Positions 48,124 through 54,406 of a stretch of DNA of 64,000 nucleotides are shown piece after piece. The stretch comes from Campylobacteraceae bacterium (GTDB lineage Bacteria; Campylobacterota; Campylobacteria; Campylobacterales; Campylobacteraceae). The stretch covers positions 62,001 through 126,000 of the forward strand of contig JAISGD010000001.1 in the NCBI GenBank assembly GCA_031263195.1. The letters run 5' to 3'. The first letter of the stretch is position 1. Every line of letters begins with the position of its first letter. The translations under genes and the position numbers were made by a program. Under the pieces are notes generated by a model that saw nothing but the letters and a program-made list of their open reading frames with translations, did not search any database and was not told where the DNA came from.

Positions 48124-48451
48124 CGGTTTCGACGCATTATAAAATAAGTTAGAAACGCTAATATGCAAGCATAACAAACATTATTTTATGACTTGGGGCG
48201 CTACGTTTTATATGATTTCAGAGAATAAGATTTGACGCTAAGATTTAAATCAGTAAATTAAAACAGACTGTATAGAAACAACACACTTGAGAAATATGGA
48301 TCATTTTCATTAATTTATACTATCCGCACCTCCAACGCGTCGCTTCTTTGCAAATTACTTTTAAAAAATAACATGTCGTATTGTGCTATTAAACAAAATT
48401 GTGTAAAAAATAAAAGATAAAAAAAATGATTTAAATTTTAATATTTTATAC
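48124..48451. other. Intergenic region before the P-type ATPase operon
   Basis: About 330 AT-rich bases with no ORF having a ribosome-binding site, no tRNA and no clear terminator for the sulfatase gene. The right edge contains the -10 of the next operon. Confidence 0.35.
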
Positions 48452-48457
48452 TATAAT
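48452..48457 (+). promoter_or_regulatory. -10 element of the P-type ATPase operon
   Basis: TATAAT ending 16 bases before the first start codon. Transcription would begin near 48464, leaving only about 10 bases of leader and part of the AAAGG at 48463-48467, so the first message may be almost leaderless. Confidence 0.45.
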
Positions 48458-48473
48458 ATCAGAAAGGCGACAA

Positions 48474-48809
48474 ATGACAACAATCTCTGAGCAGCGAGTT
48501 TTAGAGCTATCGCAGTATTTTACTATCCTGCATCATACCAAAGGACGTATCAGACTTGCTATAAATCCGAATATTAAAAAAATACTAAAAGAGTATAAAA
48601 CACTCTCTATAGATAAAGCAAAAGAATTTATCAAAAAGATTGACGGGATAAAAGAGTTTAAATTTATCGCTCTTTTGGGAACTGTAACGATTATTTACGA
48701 CAGCGATATTTTGAACGCGCAATTAATAGAAGACTTTATAAACGGTAAAAATATGAAACAGATAACAGAATTTATAAATACATTTATATTCAATATTACA
48801 GGAGGATAA
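48474..48809 (+). CDS. HMA-like small protein without CxxC
   Basis: First gene of a five-gene operon. The 111-residue protein looks like a ferredoxin-like HMA fold (HHTKGRIRLAI strand near 20-30, helix, then IKEFKFIALLGTVTIIYDSD strands and LIEDFI helix) but has no Cys at all, so it cannot bind metal as CxxC chaperones do. The H-x-x-G-R-x-R-L strand pattern recurs at the start of the ATPase in the same operon. It is cytoplasmic, with no signal or membrane segment. The role is unknown; partner or regulator of the ATPase by position. Confidence 0.7.
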   Translation: MTTISEQRVLELSQYFTILHHTKGRIRLAINPNIKKILKEYKTLSIDKAKEFIKKIDGIKEFKFIALLGTVTIIYDSDILNAQLIEDFINGKNMKQITEFINTFIFNITGG

Positions 48810-48811
48810 AT

Positions 48812-49060
48812 ATGGCGTTACCTTTTTTTGTAGCAGGTCTTGCTGTAGGCGGACTTGCCATAGTGGCTTTCAACAATAGGACAAAAATAGCCGATGAATT
48901 TCAAAAAGGCGTAAAACAAGCTAAAAAAATAGCTCGTAAAGAGTTGGATGAGGCTTTTAATTTTGCTGCAAAAGTTAAACAGGAATTAAAACCGCAAAAA
49001 CCAAAGCGCACGAGAAGCAAAAAGAAGAAACCAGAGGAAGAGAACAAAAATGCCTCTTGA
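48812..49060 (+). CDS. Small glycine-zipper membrane protein with basic tail
   Basis: 82 residues. One N-terminal membrane helix of glycine-zipper type (PFFVAGLAVGGLAIVAFN, about 4-21) is followed by an amphipathic helix (KIADEFQKGVKQAKKIARKEL) and a very basic, Pro- and Lys-rich C-terminus (KPKRTRSKKKKPEEE). GGAGG sits seven bases before the ATG. YtxH-like proteins have this layout. It is separated by 2 bases from the HMA-like gene and overlaps the next by 11 bases. Confidence 0.7.
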   Translation: MALPFFVAGLAVGGLAIVAFNNRTKIADEFQKGVKQAKKIARKELDEAFNFAAKVKQELKPQKPKRTRSKKKKPEEENKNAS

Positions 49061-49580
49061 TACCGGCGCTCCGCGTTCTGTAATGGGACATTTCATAAGC
49101 GCTTTGGCCGCAAGCGGAGCTATGTCCGCAAATGTTCACAAAAAACGCAAAGTCTTTAAAAAGATTTTTCAAGCCGCTATAGCGGCAGCGAGTGCAATTG
49201 CGACGGCAAATAATATCGGCGAAGGCAAATACACAAATGCGGCGGGCTCTTTATGCGTAGGTGCAGGAGGAGTCTATATACTTGAAAAATTCTTTAAAAA
49301 GGTAAAAAAAATGGGCAAAAAAAATAAAAAAACAGGTAAAAAACAGAAAAATACCAAAAACGGTTCATCTTTATTGGATACAAATTTTGGTTTCACCGGC
49401 GGAGATTTTGTAGTCGGAGCATTGATAGGCGCAGCCGTAACTTACGTTTTAACTAACGAAAAGGCGAGCACGGCGCTTTTAAAAACGGTAGCTAAGGGAA
49501 CAAACTTTTTGCAAGCTGGCTTTGAAGAACTAAAAGAGCGTTTTGAGGATGCTAAAGCCGAAGCGCAGATAAAGAGCTAA
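49050..49580 (+). CDS. Uncharacterised protein with two glycine-zipper helices and a Lys-rich loop
   Basis: 176 residues, not recognised. A first small-residue helix pair lies at about 42-52 and 65-83 (AAIAAASAIATA, AAGSLCVGAGGVYIL), then a Lys/Asn-rich loop at about 85-110 (FFKKVKKMGKKNKKTGKK), then a second glycine-zipper helix at about 123-140 (GGDFVVGALIGAAVTYVL) and an amphipathic C-terminal helix. The C-terminal half resembles YtxH-type proteins and the upstream 82-residue protein. It overlaps its upstream neighbour by 11 bases and precedes the ATPase by 2. Confidence 0.65.
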   Translation: MPLDTGAPRSVMGHFISALAASGAMSANVHKKRKVFKKIFQAAIAAASAIATANNIGEGKYTNAAGSLCVGAGGVYILEKFFKKVKKMGKKNKKTGKKQKNTKNGSSLLDTNFGFTGGDFVVGALIGAAVTYVLTNEKASTALLKTVAKGTNFLQAGFEELKERFEDAKAEAQIKS

Positions 49581-49582
49581 AT

Positions 49583-51676
49583 TTGAGCCGCATTTTTCTA
49601 AAACATCAAAGTCCTCTAAGAAGGCGTTACGGCTCTTTTGATATAAACAGTAAGTGCGATACTGACGCGCTTACTATACGACTTGAGAGTTTAAACGGCG
49701 TAAAAAGAGCGAAAGTAAACGATAAAGCGCGTACTTTTACGCTCTATTCGGACGGATCGTGGGATGTGAAGAGTTTAGAAAAAGAGCTTTCAAAAATAGA
49801 TTTTGGGTCTTTCGCAAATTCAAATAAAACCTCAAAAAACAGGCTAAATACCAACGAACCCGATATGTCGGGACTTTTACGCTCTATTGCCGCTTTAGCT
49901 TTAACGCCTGTAAGCTCGAACAATGGCGTAAAATTTACCATCTCCGCTGTCGGTTGCGCTCCGCTGTTAGTTAGAGGGATTGACGATTTGATAAAAAACG
50001 GTCTTACGTCAAGAGTATTGGAAGCTATGGCTGTTAGCGTGTCGCTCGCGAGAAAGGACTATACTGCCGCTAACAGCACTAACGCGCTTTTAGAACTTGG
50101 AGAATACATAGAGGAGACTACCGCTCAAAAAAGCGACGATTTGGTTAAAGAACTTGGAAAACCGAATGTAGATAAAGTTTGGGTTGAGGAGATGGTTGAA
50201 AGTCAAAAAGTTTTAAAACAGATATCTTCACATTTGGTTAAAGTTGGAGATATAGTCGTGATAGGCGCGGGAGAAACGGTAGCCGTAGACGGACATGTGA
50301 TAGCGGGCGAAGCTATGGTAAATCAAGCCTCTATGACAGGGGAAAGCGAACCGATTAAAAAAGAGCGCGGCGATAGGATAATGTCCGGCGTTATCGTAAA
50401 AGAGGGGCAAATAAAAATATGGGCGGAGCAAGTAGGCGACAATACCGCGACAGCCAGAATTAAACACTATATCCTAAGTTCTCTTGAAGAAAAATCCGCC
50501 ATAGGATTAAAAGCTTCCAAATTAGCCGACAAATTAGTTCCCGTTACTTTGGGATTATCGGCGCTATCGTATCTTGTCACGCAAAATATGCAAAATGTAG
50601 CTTCTGTATTGCAAGCTGATTACTCTTGCGCTCTTAGACTGGCTACTCCGGTAGCGTTTAAGTCCGCTATAGCGCAAGCGGGCAAAAACGGCATTTTGGT
50701 AAAAGGCGCGAAAGTCCTTGAGGCGCTTTCGTCTGCCGATACTTTTGTTTTTGATAAAACCGGAACTTTGACATACGGCGAACTTGAAGTTATCTCAGTT
50801 ACTTCGTTTGATAAAAATTGGACTAAAGAGGAGATTTTAAATCTAACGGCTAGTACGGAAGAACACTATTTTCATCCTGTGGCAGAAGCGGTGGTAAAAG
50901 CCGCCAAAAAGCTTGGTTTTATACATATGCATCATGAAGAAGTTGAGTTTATAGTTGCGCATGGGGTTAAAACCGTAGTCTCGAACAAAGACGTCACGAT
51001 AGGAAGCCGACACTTTTTGGAAGACGATGAAAGAATAAACTTTAAAGAGTACGAAAACGAAATCAACAAAAGTTTAGAAGAGGGAAAAACGATACTTTAC
51101 GTAGGATACGACGGTAAACTTTTGGGTATGATAGAGATGTTTGACAAAGTAAGGCAAAATGCGAAAGACGTCATTGAGAGATTAAAAACTTTAGGAGCGA
51201 AAAAGATAGTTATGCTAACGGGCGACGTTAGTTCGCGCGCGAAAGCCATAGGAGAAGAGTTGGGGATTGATGAAGTATACGCCAATATGCTTCCGCGCTC
51301 AAAAGCTAAAATCATTAACGAACTAAAAAGCAAAGGTTCAAAAGTAGTATTTGTAGGAGACGGCATAAACGACGCGCCAGCTCTTATGAGCGCCGATGTG
51401 GGAATTAGTATGTTTAAGGGTGCTGATATAACAAAAGCGACAGCGGACATAAGTCTTATGAAAGACGATATCGAGGCTTTAACGCAGATAAAAACATTGG
51501 CAAACAAAGCTATCGAGAGAATTCATAAAAATTTCAATACCACAGTAGGCGTAAACAGCGCGATTTTACTTGGCGCGAGTACCGGGGTTTTTACGCCTAT
51601 AATTACGGCGGTATTGCACAACAGCACAACAATCTCGCTTCTTTTAAATTCAATGAAAAAACTTAAAATGAGTTAA
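49583..51676 (+). CDS. P1B-type heavy-metal P-type ATPase with SCA motif (CtpC-like)
   Basis: 697 residues from a TTG start. A degenerate N-terminal HMA-like domain without CxxC (about 1-75) is followed by three hydrophobic segments (96-112, 117-132, 141-156), the actuator domain with MTGES at 251-255, two helices (318-334 and 339-360), the P-domain with DKTGT at 391-395, HP at 431-432, GDGINDAP at 592-599, and C-terminal helices. The helix-6 motif is Ser-Cys-Ala-Leu-Arg (DYSCALRLATP, 346-356) in place of CPC/CPH/SPC, resembling mycobacterial CtpC (Zn/Mn exporters) as I recall it. A His cluster IHMHHEE lies near 447-453. The transported ion is not predictable with certainty. Confidence 0.85.
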   Translation: MSRIFLKHQSPLRRRYGSFDINSKCDTDALTIRLESLNGVKRAKVNDKARTFTLYSDGSWDVKSLEKELSKIDFGSFANSNKTSKNRLNTNEPDMSGLLRSIAALALTPVSSNNGVKFTISAVGCAPLLVRGIDDLIKNGLTSRVLEAMAVSVSLARKDYTAANSTNALLELGEYIEETTAQKSDDLVKELGKPNVDKVWVEEMVESQKVLKQISSHLVKVGDIVVIGAGETVAVDGHVIAGEAMVNQASMTGESEPIKKERGDRIMSGVIVKEGQIKIWAEQVGDNTATARIKHYILSSLEEKSAIGLKASKLADKLVPVTLGLSALSYLVTQNMQNVASVLQADYSCALRLATPVAFKSAIAQAGKNGILVKGAKVLEALSSADTFVFDKTGTLTYGELEVISVTSFDKNWTKEEILNLTASTEEHYFHPVAEAVVKAAKKLGFIHMHHEEVEFIVAHGVKTVVSNKDVTIGSRHFLEDDERINFKEYENEINKSLEEGKTILYVGYDGKLLGMIEMFDKVRQNAKDVIERLKTLGAKKIVMLTGDVSSRAKAIGEELGIDEVYANMLPRSKAKIINELKSKGSKVVFVGDGINDAPALMSADVGISMFKGADITKATADISLMKDDIEALTQIKTLANKAIERIHKNFNTTVGVNSAILLGASTGVFTPIITAVLHNSTTISLLLNSMKKLKMS

Positions 51677-51677
51677 A

Positions 51678-51905
51678 ATGACAAAAATGCAAACTAAAAA
51701 CAGTTTAAGAGCAAAACAAGAGATAGCAAAAGTCGGCATGACGGCGTCTTTGGGTATTTTAACCATAAGCGCGTTTATGCTAAAAAACAGAGCCGCTAAA
51801 AAACTGCATGTAACGGCAGGCGTCGCGCTTATAGGATTTTCTTATTGGCACTATAAACTAAATCAACCGCAAAAAGTAGAACAAAGTAAAAAACAAACCG
51901 TTTAA
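51678..51905 (+). CDS. Small hairpin membrane protein at the end of the ATPase operon
   Basis: 75 residues. Two hydrophobic helices (about 19-34, MTASLGILTISAFMLK; about 44-58, VTAGVALIGFSYWHY) joined by a short basic turn, with basic flanks inside the cell. A His in each of LHVTAG and YWHYKLN could face each other. It starts one base after the ATPase stop and closes the operon. Function unknown; possibly a small subunit or stabiliser of the ATPase. Confidence 0.65.
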   Translation: MTKMQTKNSLRAKQEIAKVGMTASLGILTISAFMLKNRAAKKLHVTAGVALIGFSYWHYKLNQPQKVEQSKKQTV

Positions 51906-52465
51906 AACTAGCTTCCAAACTTCAAATAAATTTTATGGTTTAATGTGGACAATTCGCCAAAAATTTAAGAATTATCGTTATTTTTTTTGGATTTCTAACC
52001 AAAAGCCGTTTTACGAGTGTTTTTTGTAAAACTAACCGTCGATTTTGCCAATACAAAATATACGTAGTAAAATTGACAAATTCTTTCTATTCATAAAGCG
52101 GCATAGTAATCAATAAAACGCCAAATGCTAAACCGCATTTTTATATGTTTCGTCATCGTGAACGAGAAGCGACAATCTAAAGTGTGAAATATTTTACATG
52201 TAAAAGCTCGAAAAGAGTGTGCGAAACCTGCATGTAAATGTTTACATGTAAAAGTTTAAGGAACAAAACAACATCGCATTTAATATAAAAAATAAGACAT
52301 AACAAGCTCTTACATGTAAGAGCTTGAGAAGCTAATATGAATAATAAAAGGCTACTTTATTCTTGCAAAAAACTAACATGTAAGAGCTGAAAACAATTAT
52401 TGTGTTTAAATTCTTCATTTGTTTCTTTTGTGCGAAGCATTAACATGCAAGAGTTAAAAACATGT
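51906..52465. repeat. Intergenic field of ACATGTAA palindromic repeats
   Basis: The stretch has no credible gene. It holds at least six elements built on (T)TACATGTAA, often continued as GAGCT: 14 bases at 52192-52205, 12 bases at 52241-52252, a 24-base perfect palindrome at 52303-52326, variants at 52374-52390 and 52441-52456, and a further copy at 52624-52639. Successive copies at 52244, 52312, 52376 and 52443 are 68, 64 and 67 bases apart. A partly similar CATGTAAATG lies at 52231. Confidence 0.6.
52303..52326. repeat. 24-base perfect palindrome in the repeat field
   Basis: Arms CAAGCTCTTACA and its complement. It is the longest of the ACATGTAA elements and could form a hairpin or bind a dimeric protein. 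Confidence 0.6.
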
Positions 52466-52626
52466 ATTTCAATACAACACTTGTTTCAGTTCAACAAAAA
52501 GGATAAGAGCGTTTGTCAAGGATTTTCTTTCATTTCAATACAATCCTTGTTTCAATTCAACAAAGCTTGGGCGGATGAACAAGCCGAAGCTTACTTATTT
52601 CAATGCAACACTTGCTTAAAAACGCT
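52466..52626 (-). CRISPR. CRISPR-like remnant: three repeats, two spacers, no cas genes
   Basis: Three 30-base units begin at 52466, 52532 and 52597 (periods 66 and 65). Units 1 and 2 agree at 27 of 30 positions; unit 3 matches over its first 21 bases with 2 changes and then decays. The units start ATTTCAAT on the plus strand, so on the minus strand they end in ATTGAAAT, the usual 3' end of type I/III repeats. Spacers are 36 and 35 bases. A weaker unit may start near 52404. The open frame across this stretch is a by-product of the repeat period. No cas gene is in the window. Confidence 0.5.
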
Positions 52627-52639
52627 TTACATGTAAAGC
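52624..52639. repeat. 16-base palindrome GCTTTACATGTAAAGC
   Basis: Perfect palindrome at the right end of the CRISPR-like remnant and 49 bases downstream of the GLUG lipoprotein stop. It is a member of the ACATGTAA family and could also act as a weak terminator for that gene. Confidence 0.5.
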
Positions 52640-52687
52640 TTGGAGCCGACATTGCGTCAACTCCAAATCAGATAAACAAGTTATACC

Positions 52688-54006
52688 CTATAACTCTTGC
52701 CAATAAAAATAGGGATAACCATTGTTTTTATTGCTCTCTATTTTCCAAGGAGCCGTGTTGTTATCTCCAAACTGCCAGCCAAGACCGCCTAAACCGTCGC
52801 CCTCTATTGCGTCGCTATAAGTCTCTTGTATTTTTAGTTCGGCTTCTGTTTTGTCTGTTCCATGATAACTTATATTGCCACTGTTTGAAAAACTGTTTGT
52901 TGCACCATCGTAATTTACTCCTCCTGTCATATTATCTAACGCAAAATTGTTTGAAACAACAGAGTTTACACTACTGGTACCAATATAACCTACAACACGA
53001 CTTGTATAATTGCTTCCATTAACCAAACTATTGATTGCGATATTATTTGAGATATTTGAACCATAATCAATATACCCTGCTATACCGCCTATATACTTGT
53101 TGCCACTGATATTTCCAATTGAGTAAGTGTTGGTTATATTGCTATAGACGGCAGCTTGCCCTGCAATACCGCCGACTTCCCCACTACCATTAATATTTCC
53201 AATTGAGTAAGCGTTGATTATACTGACACACTCAGTACCTCCTACAATACCGCCAACATGAGTTATTCCATTGATATTTCCTAATGAGTAAACATTAGTT
53301 ATGAAGCTATCTTCCAAATATCCTACGATACCACCAACACGATTGTCACCTCTAACGCTTTTTCCTTCCGCTATTTCAACTCCAAGATTGCTTATTTTGG
53401 CTTTGTAAGTAGTATAACCAAAAAGCCCTACATAAGTATTAAGCGGTCTATTTATCCAAAGATTTGTTATCTTATATCTGTTGCCGTTAAAGACACCCGT
53501 AAATACATTTGGATAACTTCCTATCGGTATCCAGCCGTCACTGTCAAAACCAGCTTCGTTTTCGTTTAATACTATATCGTTCAAAAGAATATAGTTTCCG
53601 GCAAGGTCGGTACTGATAGCTGCCAAATCATCTTGAGAAGTTACCTCAATGACATTTGGTACTGCGTAAAAGTTTACGCTTTTATCTGTTAGAGTATAAG
53701 AAGTTACCGATAAACTGCTATTTGCAAAATACCAGTTGCTGATGCCGTACGCTTGGTTAAACAATATTTCATGACCTGACGGCAGATTGTCATATTTACC
53801 TAACAAATCCAAGTTTTCATCATAAAAACTTACAGAGTAAGTTGTAATCGGAGAGTTATTTGCATTTGACGAACTTCCTCCACCTCCACCGCAACCAACT
53901 AAAGAAAAACTAAAAAAGAGAGTTAATAAGAGAGAGAGAGAGAGAGAGAGAACGCTTTAAACTTAAATAATAATAAAGCTTTAAAATTAGTCGTCGAAGA
54001 CAACAT
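52688..54006 (-). CDS. Phase-variable GLUG-repeat surface lipoprotein, frame OFF in this sequence
   Basis: The body (stop at 52688) has GLUG-type repeats: VGGIVGYLEDSFITNVYSLG, VGGIVGG...INAYSIGN, VGGIAGQ...ITNTYSIGN and IGGIAGYIDYG, and ends in YPYFYWQEL. The frame is open upstream through a Gly-rich start and lipobox LVGC (Cys at 53893-53891) and a leucine-rich h-region, but has no start codon there before a TAA at 53959-53957. An ATG at 54006 with AAGGGG five bases upstream begins a fitting n-region (MLSSTTNFKALLLFKFKAF) in another frame. Both meet in a (CT)11 tract. With 10 or 13 units they join; with 11 the ATG frame stops at 53925-53923. A TTG at 53812 gives only a signal-less 374-residue piece. 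Probably a surface adhesin. Confidence 0.8.
53929..53950. repeat. (AG)11 dinucleotide tract, slipped-strand switch
   Basis: Eleven AG units on the plus strand, (CT)11 on the coding strand, within the signal-peptide codons of the GLUG lipoprotein gene. Loss of one unit or gain of two restores the frame. No other dinucleotide run of this length was seen in the window. Confidence 0.9.
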
Positions 54007-54174
54007 ATAGACCCCTTGTAGTTTGAGATATATTCATGAAAAATAAATTTTGGATATTATATAAAGATTAGAATTAAATTAATATAAACTACTTAATGAA
54101 ATATTTTATTCGGATAAATTCGCGTGGCTTGGATTTTAGCTTTTTTGCATGTGCTGCAAAAGCTCTTGATAGTT

Positions 54175-54406
54175 TTATCTCACTATTTTGATTTGTAAAA
54201 TATTTTGCGCTTTTAGCTCATCTATCACGATACTGCCATGAAGATTTGGGACCAAATTTCGGAGATAAAAATGCCCCCGCTGCCGAACTTGCGTTAAGAG
54301 CGGGGTCATCTTTTTCGATAATAACGGTATTTAATCCCTCAAGTTTAGCGTGATATGCCGCCGTTACGCCGGCTATTCCGCAGCCAACAACCGCGACGTC
54401 ATACAC
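54175..54406 (-). pseudogene. Decayed FAD-dependent oxidoreductase (N-terminal remnant)
   Basis: From ATG 54406 the first 62 codons encode the ADP-binding beta-alpha-beta motif VVGCGIAGVTAAYHA, IIEKDD and AGAFLSPKFG of the DAO/FAD oxidoreductase type, then stop at 54218. A second frame over the same end reads HGSIVIDELKAQNILQIK and stops at 54175, which looks like another piece of a coding sequence. An internal deletion plus frameshift of a roughly 400-residue protein is the simplest reading. Its ATG overlaps the glyS stop by 8 bases, so it was once coupled to glyS. Confidence 0.65.

Noticed and set aside
48474-51905. An encapsulin or magnetosome-type compartment operon
   Set aside because: No HK97-fold shell protein, cargo ferritin or magnetosome marker is present; only the P-type ATPase and small membrane proteins support a metal link.
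52008-52032. A hairpin GTTTTAC / GTAAAAC as terminator of the ATPase operon
   Set aside because: The stem is only 7 AT-rich bases with an 11-base loop and no T tract, so it is not better than background.
52400-52636. A 78-codon open frame across the CRISPR-like units
   Set aside because: Its repeated SIQ-LFQFNK pattern is just the translation of the 30-base repeats; there is no ribosome-binding site and no family resemblance.
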